Part shown: positions 1-8,700 of the stretch, one piece after another
Numbering within the stretch: the first letter of the stretch is position 1
How the letters are laid out: every line of letters starts with the position of its first letter
Origin: an uncultured Ruminococcus sp.
GTDB lineage: Bacteria; Bacillota; Clostridia; Oscillospirales; Acutalibacteraceae
Assembly (NCBI GenBank): GCA_902773035.1
Contig: CACYDB010000097.1
Coordinates: 1 to 19,452 of the forward strand
DNA: 19,452 nt
Direction of reading: 5' to 3'
The notes under the pieces: generated by a model
What the model was told of the DNA's origin: nothing
Databases searched by the model: none
The model's input: only the letters and a program-made list of their open reading frames with translations
Position numbers and translations under genes: made by a program

Positions 1-970
1 CGATCTTGACCTGACGCGCTGTGCCGAGCTGGTCAAGCGTTACGTCCTTGAGCTCAAGACCGAGCTCGGAGGTGATGACCGTGCCGCATGTAAGAACGGC
101 GATATCCTGAAGCATCTCCTTGCGTCTGTCGCCAAAGCCGGGAGCCTTGACAGCGACGCTGTTGAGAGTGCCGCGGAGCTTGTTCAATACGAGGTTCGTG
201 AGAGCGTCACCCTCAACGTCCTCGGCGATGATGAGAAGCTTTCTGCCGCTCTGAGCTACAGGCTCGAGAATCGGGAGAAGCTCCTGAATAGAGCTGATTT
301 TCTTATCTGTAATGAGAATGAGCGGCTCCTCGAGCTCAGCTACCATTTTCTCTGTATCAGTTACCATATAAGGAGCGATGTAGCCGCGGTCGAACATCAT
401 ACCCTCGACAACCTCGCTGTAGGTCTCGGCAGTCTTGCTCTCCTCAACGGTGATAACGCCGTCTGTAGATACCTTATCCATAGCCTCGGCGATAAGATTA
501 CCGATGAACTCGTCGCCCGAGGAAACTGTGGCGACTCTGGCGATATCCTTAGTACCGCTTACCTGCTGGCTGTTGTCGTGAAGCGACTTGACAGCTACGT
601 CAACGGCGCCCTGGATACCCTTTTTGAGAACCATGGGATTAGCGCCCGCGGTAACGTTCTTCATACCGTCTGTGATAAGAGCCTGAGCGAGCAGAGTAGC
701 TGTAGTTGTACCGTCGCCCGCTACGTCGTTAGTCTTGATTGAAACTTCCTTGACAAGCTGAGCGCCCATATTCTCGAACGGGTCGTCAAGCTCGATTTCC
801 TTGGCGATCGTAACGCCGTCGTTAGTGATAAGCGGAGCGCCGAATTTCTTATCGAGCACTACGTTTCTGCCCTTGGGGCCTAATGTGATTTTAACTGTGT
901 CGGCGAGCTGGTCGATGCCCTTTTTGAGAGCCTTGCGAGCGTCCTCGCCGTAAGCGATTTGTTTAGCCAT
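1..970 (-). CDS. groL: Chaperonin GroEL (60 kDa), N-terminal part; cut by window edge
   Basis: This is the ATP-driven cytosolic folding chamber subunit that works with GroES. About 323 codons from the start are visible, and the 3' end lies beyond base 1. The translation begins MAKQIAYGEDARKALKKGID and continues with family signatures: TLGPKGRNVVLDKKFGAP near residue 30, the nucleotide-binding GDGTTTAT near residue 86 with its catalytic Asp, and SSGDEFIGNLIAEAMDKV near residue 150. The later part covers the intermediate and apical domains. The ATG at 968-970 has a strong GGAGGAGGT ribosome binding site at 978-985. The gene lies 57 nt downstream of groES and should be cotranscribed with it from the CIRCE-controlled promoter. 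Identity is certain; only truncation limits the entry. Confidence 0.97.
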   Translation of the reverse strand, partial: MAKQIAYGEDARKALKKGIDQLADTVKITLGPKGRNVVLDKKFGAPLITNDGVTIAKEIELDDPFENMGAQLVKEVSIKTNDVAGDGTTTATLLAQALITDGMKNVTAGANPMVLKKGIQGAVDVAVKSLHDNSQQVSGTKDIARVATVSSGDEFIGNLIAEAMDKVSTDGVITVEESKTAETYSEVVEGMMFDRGYIAPYMVTDTEKMVAELEEPLILITDKKISSIQELLPILEPVAQSGRKLLIIAEDVEGDALTNLVLNKLRGTLNSVAVKAPGFGDRRKEMLQDIAVLTCGTVITSELGLELKDVTLDQLGTARQVKI

Positions 971-1027
971 AATATTACCTCCTCCGGCAAGCTGCCGGTG
1001 TCAAAAAAATTAAGATTAGATTATTGA

Positions 1028-1312
1028 TTACTCTACGGTAGCGAGAATGTCGGACTGACGGACGATCGTGAATTCCTCGCCGTCGAGCTTGACATCTGTG
1101 CCAGCGTACTTTGAGGCGATTACCTTGTCGCCTACTTTTACGTTCATTTCAACTTCATTACCGTCAACTACTCCGCCGGGGCCTACGGCTACGACTGTAG
1201 CGAACTGGGGCTTCTCCTGAGCGGAAGATGTAAGGATAAGACCTCCTACGGTTTTTTCCTCGGCGTCCTCTACCTTAAGAACGACCCTGTCAAGTAAAGG
1301 TTTGATTGTCAT
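1028..1312 (-). CDS. groES: Co-chaperonin GroES (10 kDa)
   Basis: This is the heptameric lid of the GroEL chamber, 94 residues, the usual family length. It starts MTIKPLLDRVVLKVEDAEEK, then has the mobile-loop segment KTVGGLILTSSAQEKP that contacts GroEL, and KVGDKVIASKYAGTDVKLDGEEF near the C-terminus. An in-frame ATG lies 27 nt upstream, but I chose the start at 1310-1312. There the protein aligns with the family N-terminus, and an AAGGAGG ribosome binding site sits about 7 nt upstream, at 1320-1326. It is the first gene of the groES-groEL operon. Confidence 0.97.
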   Translation of the reverse strand: MTIKPLLDRVVLKVEDAEEKTVGGLILTSSAQEKPQFATVVAVGPGGVVDGNEVEMNVKVGDKVIASKYAGTDVKLDGEEFTIVRQSDILATVE

Positions 1313-1343
1313 ATATGATTCCTCCTTAATAAAATACAATGAT

Positions 1344-1370
1344 TTAGCACTCGTTTATCTTGAGTGCTAA
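1344..1370 (-). promoter_or_regulatory. CIRCE operator (HrcA binding site), perfect
   Basis: The sequence shows TTAGCACTC, a 9-nt spacer, then GAGTGCTAA: an exact 9-9-9 match to the CIRCE inverted repeat bound by the heat-shock repressor HrcA in Firmicutes. It lies 31 nt upstream of the groES start and immediately downstream of the -10 box, so the predicted transcription start falls inside it. HrcA itself is not in this window. Confidence 0.97.
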
Positions 1371-1374
1371 TAAT

Positions 1375-1402
1375 ATTATAGCGTATTTTTCAGAAAAATC
1401 AA
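1375..1402 (-). promoter_or_regulatory. Sigma-A promoter of groES-groEL
   Basis: Read on the minus strand, there is a -35 box TTGATT at 1397-1402, a 16-nt spacer and a perfect -10 box TATAAT at 1375-1380, directly upstream of the CIRCE operator. Vegetative sigma-A transcription with HrcA repression is the normal arrangement for this operon. Confidence 0.88.
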
Positions 1403-1406
1403 GTAC

Positions 1407-1428
1407 TTTTTGACTTTTTTTGACTTTT
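1407..1428 (-). promoter_or_regulatory. Phased A-tracts / UP-like element upstream of groES promoter
   Basis: On the minus strand there are A-runs at 1407-1411, 1415-1421 and 1425-1428, separated by GTC trinucleotides. The spacing of AGTC units is 10 nt, about one helical turn. They begin a few bases upstream of the -35 box. Such tracts bend DNA and can act as UP elements for the RNA polymerase alpha subunit. The repeat is seen; the function is inference. Confidence 0.45.
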
Positions 1429-1543
1429 AAATTTTATTTTTCTTTGTCAGACTCAGTGTGCCGCTGTTTTATGCTTCATCTCCCCCTGCCGCTGAGCGCC
1501 GTCAAGCTTGTGGTTCGACTCTATACTATAACGTTCACCACAC

Positions 1544-1573
1544 AAAAAAGCCGTCGCTTTCGCGGCGGCTTTT
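1544..1573 (-). terminator. Intrinsic terminator of the ior-paaK-ACT operon
   Basis: On the minus strand GCCGCCGC, a GAAA tetraloop and GCGACGGC form an 8-bp stem with one C-A mismatch. Six T residues follow (plus-strand A-run 1544-1549). It starts 13 nt after the ACT gene stop. The plus-strand reading forms the stem with a G-U pair but has only four T residues after it, so activity in the minus direction is the better call. The remaining 1429-1540 stretch holds nothing I can support. Confidence 0.88.
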
Positions 1574-1582
1574 GGTTTGAGA

Positions 1583-2014
1583 TCACATTTTTGAGATGTC
1601 AGCCTCGGTGATGAGCTTGACTCCCTTTTCTGTGAGGAGTTTTTCGGCGGTCTCGTTGTCGTCAACTCTTAAAACAACGTAAGCGTAATGCTTTGACTCC
1701 GAAATAAAGGCGTAAAGATAGTCGATATTGATATTGTTGTCGGAGAGAACCTTTACTACCTCGTCAAGTCCTCCCGGACGGTCGTGAACGGCTACGCCTA
1801 CGACCTCGGTTACTGACATAAAGAGATTCTTCTCCGAGAGCTTTTCCTTTGCGGAGTCGATATCGTCAACAATCATTCTGATAATGCCGAACTCCTGAGT
1901 ATCAGCCATACTCATAGCGCGGATATCCACGCCTGTGGCGGCAATCGCGTCTGTAACGGCGGCGAGCTTGCCGACCTTGTTCTCTACAAAAACGGATAAC
2001 TGTTTAATTGCCAT
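1583..2014 (-). CDS. Tandem ACT-domain protein of the ior operon
   Basis: This is a 143-residue protein made of two ACT domains, roughly residues 4-68 and 72-140. The first begins QLSVFVENKVGKLAAVTDAI; the second contains VAVHDRPGGLDEVVKVLSDN. Both carry the Gly at the strand-helix turn (NKVGKL, DRPGGL) where ACT domains usually bind amino acids. No enzymatic domain is attached, so a stand-alone ligand sensor or regulatory subunit is likely. Proteins of this type often sit beside phenylacetate-CoA ligase and indolepyruvate oxidoreductase genes, so an aromatic amino acid or arylacetate ligand is plausible, but that is inference. The start has an AAAGGAG site about 8 nt upstream. The gap to paaK is 13 nt, and the gene ends just before the operon terminator. 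Confidence 0.9.
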   Translation of the reverse strand: MAIKQLSVFVENKVGKLAAVTDAIAATGVDIRAMSMADTQEFGIIRMIVDDIDSAKEKLSEKNLFMSVTEVVGVAVHDRPGGLDEVVKVLSDNNINIDYLYAFISESKHYAYVVLRVDDNETAEKLLTEKGVKLITEADISKM

Positions 2015-2027
2015 AATCGTTCTCCTT

Positions 2028-3344
2028 TTATACGTTAATGCCGAGTCTGCGGCGTTTGTCTATAACTCTGACAGCCTTGCCCTCGCTGCGCTGGATCGAC
2101 TTAGGAGCTACAAGGTGAACCTTGGGGTTGATGCCGAGCATTGTCTTGATAGCGCCCTGGAGAGCCTTTTCCTTGTTGGTCATATCCTTGACCTTATCGG
2201 AGAAGTCGCCTTCCTTCATCTCAACGTATACGTCGAGAGTATCGGTGTTGTTCACGCGGTCAACTTCTATCTGGTAGTTCGGTGCGTAGCCCTCGTTGAG
2301 AAGTACGGCTTCGATCTGGCTCGGGAATACGTTTACGCCTCGGATAATCATCATATCGTCGGAGCGTCCCATCGGCTTGGTCATCTTGATGAAGGTTCTG
2401 CCGCAGGAGCATTTCTTTCTTGAAAGCACGCAGATGTAGCGTGTTCTGTAGCGGAGAAGCGGGAAGCCCTCCTTGTCGATAGCCGAGAATACAAGCTCGC
2501 CCTTGGAGCCCTCGGGAAGTACCTCCTCGGTGTCGGGATCGATAATCTCGGCGATGAAGTGATCCTCGTTGATGTGCATACCTGTCTGCTCCTCGCACTC
2601 AAACGCGACGCCCGGTCCGCTTGTCTCGGTAAGACCGTAAATATCGTAAGCCTTGATACCGAGGTTCTTCTCGATATCGCGGCGCATTTCCTCTGTCCAC
2701 GCCTCAGCGCCGAAGATACCTGCCTTGAGGTGATTATCCTCGGGCTTGTAGCCTTTTTCCTTGAGAGTTTCGCCGATGTACGCCGCGTATGACGGTGTAC
2801 AGCAGAGGATCGTGGACTTTAAGTCCATCATAAACTGGATCTGTCTGTCGGTGTTACCGCTGGACATAGGAAGCGTAAGACAGCCGAGCTTATGAGAGCC
2901 GCCGTTGAGTCCCGCGCCGCCCGTGAAAAGTCCGAAGCCGTACGCGATGTGGCACACGTCCTCGTCAGTCGCGCCCGCGGCTACAAGAGCTCTCGCGCAG
3001 CAGTCGTCCCATAAATCAATGTCGTGCTGAGTATAGAAGGCGACTACTCTTTTGCCCGTTGTGCCTGAGGTAGAGTGGATTCTTACGCAGTTTTTGAGGT
3101 CTGTCGCGAGAAGTCCGTAGGGATAAGCCTCGCGCAAATCGTTCTTGGAGATGAGAGGAAGCTTGTGCAAGTCCTCGATCCCCTTGATATCCTCGGGCTT
3201 TACGCCCTTTTTATCCATTAAATCACGATAATAAGGAACATTATCGTAAACATATTTAACCTGCTTTACAAGCTTCTCGGACTGAGTCTGCTTGATCTGC
3301 TCAACAGGCATTGTCTCTATTTCCTTCTGGAAATATCTGCTCAT
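2028..3344 (-). CDS. paaK: Phenylacetate-CoA ligase family protein (AMP-forming)
   Basis: This adenylate-forming enzyme joins arylacetates to CoA via an acyl-AMP, 438 residues, normal for PaaK. Visible signatures, from N- to C-terminus: the phosphate-binding STSGTTGK, AMP-binding YGLTETSGPG, a CSCGRTF pair of cysteines, RGVNVFPSQIE in the C-terminal lid, and RSEGKAVRV containing the likely catalytic Lys. A GTG at 3351-3353 overlaps the iorB stop and would add MIP. I prefer the ATG at 3342-3344, which has AAAGGG about 8 nt upstream. The gene lies between iorB and the ACT gene in the ior operon, so its substrates are probably phenylacetate, indoleacetate or 4-hydroxyphenylacetate. One oddity: residue 303 (codon 2436-2438) is Tyr in RYRTRYI, where the family normally has RYRTRD. 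Confidence 0.93.
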   Translation of the reverse strand: MSRYFQKEIETMPVEQIKQTQSEKLVKQVKYVYDNVPYYRDLMDKKGVKPEDIKGIEDLHKLPLISKNDLREAYPYGLLATDLKNCVRIHSTSGTTGKRVVAFYTQHDIDLWDDCCARALVAAGATDEDVCHIAYGFGLFTGGAGLNGGSHKLGCLTLPMSSGNTDRQIQFMMDLKSTILCCTPSYAAYIGETLKEKGYKPEDNHLKAGIFGAEAWTEEMRRDIEKNLGIKAYDIYGLTETSGPGVAFECEEQTGMHINEDHFIAEIIDPDTEEVLPEGSKGELVFSAIDKEGFPLLRYRTRYICVLSRKKCSCGRTFIKMTKPMGRSDDMMIIRGVNVFPSQIEAVLLNEGYAPNYQIEVDRVNNTDTLDVYVEMKEGDFSDKVKDMTNKEKALQGAIKTMLGINPKVHLVAPKSIQRSEGKAVRVIDKRRRLGINV

Positions 3345-3349
3345 CGGTA

Positions 3350-3931
3350 TCACCCTTTCTGTGAATTATAACCAAGCTCGAAGGCTTTTTTATTGATCTC
3401 GACAAACTGAGGCTTGACGCACTTCTCGATAGCCGCGAGCCATTTGTCGTAACCGATATCAAAATACTTGGCGAGCACTCCCATAAGCACGATATTTACC
3501 GCCTTTGACGAACCCGCTTCCTCGGCGAATTTGAGAGCGTCGAGATAATCTACGTGAACGCCCTTGCTCTCCATCTGGTCGATAACGTTTTCGGGATACT
3601 CAGCCGCGCCGATAATTACGGGCATCGGGTCGATCTGCTGAGTGTTGACGACGACTGTGCCGCCCTTTCTGAGCTTGCTGACGTAACGCGCCGCCTCGAG
3701 CTTCTCAAACGAAACGATGAAATCAGCCTCGCCGTCCTCGATAACGGGTGAGTAAACTCTGTCGCCGAAGCGTACATATGTAACAACTGAGCCGCCGCGC
3801 TGACTCATTCCGTGAACCTCGCTGACCTTTACGTCATAGCCCTCGTCAACAAGAAGTCTGCCGAGGAGCTTACTCGCGAGAAGTGAGCCCTGTCCGCCTA
3901 CGCCGACAATCATAATATTCTTTGTTTCCAT
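3350..3931 (-). CDS. iorB: Indolepyruvate:ferredoxin oxidoreductase, beta subunit
   Basis: This is the small subunit (193 residues) of the ferredoxin-dependent enzyme that converts aryl pyruvates plus CoA to arylacetyl-CoA and CO2. It consists of one gamma-type 2-oxoacid oxidoreductase domain. It opens with the glycine-rich GVGGQGSLLASKLLGRLL, followed by SEVHGMSQRGGSVVTYVRFG, which is highly typical of IorB. Its ATG overlaps the last base of the iorA stop codon (TAATG), and a GGGGGAG ribosome binding site lies inside the iorA end. Translational coupling and a 1:1 complex are therefore likely. Its own TGA ends 5 nt before the preferred paaK start. Confidence 0.96.
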   Translation of the reverse strand: METKNIMIVGVGGQGSLLASKLLGRLLVDEGYDVKVSEVHGMSQRGGSVVTYVRFGDRVYSPVIEDGEADFIVSFEKLEAARYVSKLRKGGTVVVNTQQIDPMPVIIGAAEYPENVIDQMESKGVHVDYLDALKFAEEAGSSKAVNIVLMGVLAKYFDIGYDKWLAAIEKCVKPQFVEINKKAFELGYNSQKG

Positions 3932-5670
3932 TATTCTTCTCCCCCTTCAAACGCGTCAAAAGGACACAGCTGAGCGCATACTCCGCAGCCTACGCAGAGA
4001 GTCGGGTCAACTACAGCGTGGTTATCCCTGAAGCTGATTGCCGGACAGCCGAATTTCATACAGCGCTTACAGCTGCGGCACTTCTCGGTATTGACGGCAA
4101 GCGGCTTTTTGGGCTTGACATATTTAAGCAGTACGCAGGGACGGCGTGAGATGATAACGGAAGGCTCGTCCTTGGCGATTTCCTCCTTAACTACGCGCTC
4201 ACATTCCTCGAGGTTGTACGGATCGACAACTCTTACGGAGTTGATTCCGATTGAGTCGCAGAGCTTCTCGAGGCTTACCTTACCCGCGGGATCACCCTTG
4301 ATATTGTAGCCTGTTGAGGGATTCTGCTGATGACCTGTCATACCCGTGATTGAGTTATCGAGGATGATAACGGTGGAGTTTGACATATTATAAGCGACGT
4401 TGATAAGACCTGTTACGCCTGAGTGCATAAAGGTCGAGTCGCCGATTACGCATACTGTATTATTCTCGGTTTCCTTGCCGCCCGCGACGTTATAGCCGTG
4501 GAGTCCCGATACGGAGGCGCCCATACAGAGCGTCATATCGAGGGCGTTGAGCGGAGGAGCTGAGCCGAGTGTGTAGCAGCCGATGTCGCCGAGTACGGTG
4601 AGCTTGTTCTTCGCGAGGACGTAGAATAAGCCTCTGTGCGGACATCCCGCGCACATCATAGGAGGACGAACGGGGATCTCAGCCTCAACTGTTATGTTTT
4701 CCTTATCGGCTAAGCCGAACGCCTTAGCGACTGTTTTCTGTGAGAACTCGCCTGTGATTGAGAAAACGTCCTTGCCGACAACTTCAAGTCCGAGATTGCG
4801 GCAGAAGGTTTCAATAATCGGGTCGAGCTCCTCAACAACGTAGAGCTTCCTGACCTTCGCGGCGAAGTCCTTAACGAGCTTTTCGGGAAGGGGATTTACA
4901 ATTCCGAGCTTGAGCACGGATACGCTGTCGCCGAAAACCTCTTTTATATACTGATAGGATGTAGATGAAGTAATGATACCGATTTCATCGGAGGTACCGA
5001 GCTCAACCTTGTTAAGCTCTGAGGTCTCGGAGAACTCGGCGATTTTCTTTGTTCTTTCCTCAACGAAGGGATGACGGCGGATAGCGTTGGCAGGCGCCAT
5101 AATATACTTCTGAGGATTCTTTTCGTAAGGCTTCTCAACATCTGTCGCTTTTTCGCGGGTTTCGACGATGCTCTGGGAATGAGCGACTCTTGTGCACATT
5201 TTAAGGAGCACGGGAGTGTCGAACTTCTCGGAAATCTCAAAAGCCGCTCTCGCGAAATCGTAAGCCTCCTGAGAGTCGGAGGGCTCGAGCATAGGAATCT
5301 TTGAGGCTACGGCGTAGTGGCGCGAATCCTGCTCATTCTGAGAGGAGTGCATACCCGGGTCGTCAGCCACGCAGATAACCATACCGCCGTTGACGCCTGT
5401 GTAGGACATTGTGAACAGCGGGTCAGCCGCGACGTTAAGACCTACGTGCTTCATACAGCAGGCTGAACGCTTGCCTCTGAGGGACGCGCCGAAAGCCGCT
5501 TCCGTAGCTACCTTCTCGTTGGGAGCCCACTCGCAGTAGGCGTCGTCAAATTTAGCGAAGCACTCGGTAATCTCTGTACTCGGTGTTCCCGGGTAGCTTG
5601 AAATCACCGCGCAGCCGCCGTCGTAAAGACCGCGGGCTACGGCTTCGTTGCCAATCATTAATTGTTTCAT
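3931..5670 (-). CDS. iorA: Indolepyruvate:ferredoxin oxidoreductase, alpha subunit
   Basis: This is the large catalytic subunit (579 residues) of the oxygen-sensitive IorAB complex; it carries thiamine diphosphate and the iron-sulfur clusters. In order: an N-terminal pyrimidine-binding domain (GNEAVARGLYDGGC, SSYPGTPSTEI, ADDPGMHSSQNEQDSRHYA), a central thiamine-diphosphate domain with CAGCPHRG, GDIGCYTLG and the GDS...N motif (VIGDSTFMHSG to LDNSITGMTGH), and a C-terminal ferredoxin domain at about residues 525-579. That last domain has two cysteine clusters, CRSCKRCMKFGCP and CVGCGVCAQLCP, consistent with two [4Fe-4S] centres. The start has AAGGGTGA about 5 nt upstream. It is the first gene of its operon, directly behind the promoter at 5715-5744. 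The reaction is in principle reversible with reduced ferredoxin. Confidence 0.97.
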   Translation of the reverse strand: MKQLMIGNEAVARGLYDGGCAVISSYPGTPSTEITECFAKFDDAYCEWAPNEKVATEAAFGASLRGKRSACCMKHVGLNVAADPLFTMSYTGVNGGMVICVADDPGMHSSQNEQDSRHYAVASKIPMLEPSDSQEAYDFARAAFEISEKFDTPVLLKMCTRVAHSQSIVETREKATDVEKPYEKNPQKYIMAPANAIRRHPFVEERTKKIAEFSETSELNKVELGTSDEIGIITSSTSYQYIKEVFGDSVSVLKLGIVNPLPEKLVKDFAAKVRKLYVVEELDPIIETFCRNLGLEVVGKDVFSITGEFSQKTVAKAFGLADKENITVEAEIPVRPPMMCAGCPHRGLFYVLAKNKLTVLGDIGCYTLGSAPPLNALDMTLCMGASVSGLHGYNVAGGKETENNTVCVIGDSTFMHSGVTGLINVAYNMSNSTVIILDNSITGMTGHQQNPSTGYNIKGDPAGKVSLEKLCDSIGINSVRVVDPYNLEECERVVKEEIAKDEPSVIISRRPCVLLKYVKPKKPLAVNTEKCRSCKRCMKFGCPAISFRDNHAVVDPTLCVGCGVCAQLCPFDAFEGGEE

Positions 5671-5714
5671 TAGATCACCCTTATATTTTATTTCTTATTT
5701 AAACCACAAATTAT

Positions 5715-5744
5715 ATTTTATCACTTTAACACATAACGTGTCAA
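5715..5744 (-). promoter_or_regulatory. Sigma-A promoter of iorA-iorB-paaK-ACT
   Basis: The minus strand shows a perfect -35 box TTGACA at 5739-5744, an 18-nt spacer and TAAAAT at 5715-5720, preceded by TGA, which makes an extended -10. The start of iorA is about 45 nt further on. The short leader leaves no room for a T-box or riboswitch, so regulation is more likely by a DNA-binding protein. I find no convincing terminator between the dnaE stop and this promoter, so some read-through from dnaE is possible. Confidence 0.85.
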
Positions 5745-5745
5745 A
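5725..5745. promoter_or_regulatory. Palindrome overlapping the ior promoter -35; candidate operator
   Basis: TTTAACAC, a 5-nt spacer ATAAC, then GTGTCAAA: 8-bp arms with a single mismatch, covering the -35 box and most of the spacer of the iorA promoter. A dimeric repressor bound here would block RNA polymerase. The symmetry is seen; the role and the regulator are inferred, and I do not recognise the site. Confidence 0.5.
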
Positions 5746-5793
5746 TTATTTTGAAAAGTTTTTTGTAAAAATTTTAGAAATTTTTCCTTAATT

Positions 5794-8700
5794 TTATCTT
5801 AATGCAACGTTTTCTTCACCTAATTGATATTTTAGCTCGTTGATCATAACGTCATTGAGCATAACCCACATCTTTTTAGGCGCGAGAATCTGCTTTTTGG
5901 AGTCGGTCAGATAGAACACAACGGGCGTGCCGCCCTCGAAAATATCGAGCACTCTGACAGCCTTTCTGTACATATCGCCGTCGAGATTATCGAGCCTGAT
6001 GTAGAGCTTGGGCGGCTTGTTATTCTGAGGAGGCTTAGGTCGCGGAGGGGGCTGCGAGGGTACGCTGTTTTTATTTACCCTTTTGATCTCGTTACAGATT
6101 ATCTTCGGCTCCTCATCCTCCCTGAGATTGACCCTGCCGAAGATTTCGACCACGTTGCCCTGACCGAGAAAAGCTCCCGCCTCCTGAAAAACGTTCGGAA
6201 ATACGATCGCCTCGATCGTGCCGAATCTGTCCTCGACAGTCACAAACGCCATCATCTTGTTATTCTTTGTAAGCTGATTTTTGAGCTTTGTGACAATGCA
6301 GACCAGCCGTACTGCCGAGTTATCCTTGTAGCCGCCTTCCTCCCTGTCGAGAATATCGCCGATACTGTCGGCGCGGACGGCTTTGATGTAGTCCTCGAAC
6401 TCGTCGATCGGATGACCGCTGAGATACATTCCGCAGACCTCATTCTCCATAAAGAGAAGCTCGTCCTTTGAGAACTCCTCCAAGTCGGGAATCACGGGCT
6501 CCGAGGACGCTTCAACTGTATCTCCCATATCAAAAATCGAAAGCTGACCGCGCATATTCTTTTTGTTCTCATACTCGATATCGTCGAGCACGGCGCGGAC
6601 CATAGTGAGCATCTGTCTGCGGTTGAGCCCGAGCTTGTCGAGAGCTCCGCATTTTATAAGGCTTTCGAGCGCGCGGCTGTTCATTGATGAGCCGTAAACG
6701 CGCTTGCAGAAGTCGTAAAAGCTCGTGAATTTTCCGAGCTTGCGTGTATCAATAATCGTGTCGATCAGCTGATATCCGAGGTTTTTGACCGCCCTCAAGC
6801 CGTAGCGGATATTTTTGCCGTCAACGGTAAAGCCGTAGTAGCTGGTGTTGACGTCGGGAGGCAAAATCTGTATGCCGAAGTTATGGCACTCGGCTGTATA
6901 GAGGGCGAGCTTGTTCTGTCTGTCGAGCACGCTCGACATCAGCGCCGCCATATACTGACGCGTGTAGCGGCATTTGAGATACGCCGTCTGGTAGCTTATC
7001 ATCGCGTAGGCGGTGGCGTGGCTCTTATTGAAGGCGTAGGACGCGAAGCTTTCCATCTCGTCATAAATCGAAATCGCAGTCGCGCGGTCGATCCCGCGCC
7101 TCAAACAGCCGTCTACAATGACGTTGCCGTCGTCGTCAGTCAGACCCTCGATAAAGATGAAACGCTCCTTCTCCATTACGCCGTGCTTCTTCTTACTCAT
7201 AGCGCGGCGGACAATATCGGCTCGTCCGAGAGAGTATCCCGCGAGCTTTCTGAGCACCTGCATAACCTGCTCCTGATACACGATACAGCCGTAGGTTACT
7301 TTGAGAATGCTCTCGAGCATGGGGTGCTTGTAGCGGATATGCGAGGGATTGTGGCGGCAGTCGATATAGGTCGGGATACTGTCCATAGGTCCCGGGCGGT
7401 AGAGTGAGATCACCGCGATCAAGTCCTCCAGGGATTCGGGACGGAGCTGAGTCAGGACGTTTCTCATACCCTGCGACTCAAACTGGAACACGCCCTCGGT
7501 AGCTCCCGAGGACATCATTTTGTACACCGCTGGGTCGTTGACGTCGATTTTATTTATATCAAAGTCGGGCTCGAACTCTCTTATCATTTTGACGGTATCG
7601 TCAATTACGGTGAGGTTTCGCAGTCCGAGGAAATCCATTTTGAGAAGTCCGAGCTCCTCGAGAGTCGTCATCGTGAACTGGGTGAGGATATTGCCCTCGC
7701 TGACGGTCAGGGGGACGTAGTCGGAAACGGGCTTCTCGCAGATGACAACACCGGCGGCGTGCATAGAGATGTTTTTAGGCATACCCTCGATCTGCATAGC
7801 GATATCGAGGATATTTTTCGCGTCGGGATCGGTGTCGTACTTCTGCTTTAAATCGGGCGAGAGCTTAAACGCTGACTCCAAGGTAATATTCAGAGTCTCG
7901 GGAATGAGCTTCGCTATTTTATCGACGGCATTGTAGGGAATGTCGAGCACTCGACCGACGTTTCTGACAGCGCTTCTCGCCGCCATTGTGCCGAAGGTGA
8001 CGATTTGAGCGACGTGGTCAACGCCGTACTTTTTCTTGACGTATTCAATGACCTCTCCCCTGCGCTCAGTGCCGAAGTCAATATCGAAATCGGGCATACT
8101 GACTCGCTCCGGGTTTAGGAAGCGCTCAAAGAGCAGGTCGTATTTTATCGGGTCAACGTCCGTGATACCGATACAGTAGGCGCACAGTGAGCCAGCTCCC
8201 GAGCCACGTCCGGGACCTACGGGAATGTCGTTGTCCTTGGCGTAGCGCACATAGTCGGCGACTATCAGGAAGTAATCGACAAAGCCCATACGGTTGATCG
8301 TGCCGAGCTCGTATTCAAGACGCCTGACAAGCTCGTCGGAGGGATCGGCGCCGTAATGCCTTACAAGCCCCCTGCGGCACTCGGCTTCAAAAAACTTATA
8401 GTGATCGGTGCCCTTGGGAAGCGGATAATTTGGAAGCTTCCTCACGCCGAACTCGAACTCAACGTTACACCTGTCGGCGATTATCTGAGTATTGTCGAAC
8501 GCCTCGGGCAAATCGGGAAACAGAGAACGCATCTCGTCCTCGGATTTTAGATAAAATTCATCAGCGCCGAACTCCATACGGTCGGGATCGTTGATGGTCT
8601 TGCCCGTCTGAATACAGAGCAGAATGCTGTGAAGCTTGGAGTCCTCCCTGTTTATGTAGTGGGAGTCATTGGTGACGACAAGCTCCGCGCCGATATCACG

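Noticed and set aside
1508..1540. TTCGACT flanked by short pairing arms, like the T-loop of a tRNA, with CCA a little further on
   Set aside because: The arm has two G-U pairs, no convincing acceptor stem pairs upstream at the right distance, and no D-arm or anticodon arm is visible.
1935..2423. 162-codon plus-strand open frame across the ACT gene and the end of paaK
   Set aside because: It spans two well-supported genes on the other strand and its product looks like no known protein.
5671..5708. Possible T-box or riboswitch controlling the ior operon
   Set aside because: The predicted leader is only about 38-45 nt and AT-rich with no stems; too short for any known class.
5745..5793. AT-only imperfect hairpin after dnaE as a terminator
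   Set aside because: The stem would be made of A-T pairs only and is weak; I cannot support termination there.
6883..7407. 174-codon plus-strand open frame opposite dnaE
   Set aside because: It lies wholly within dnaE, with no family resemblance; antisense shadow.
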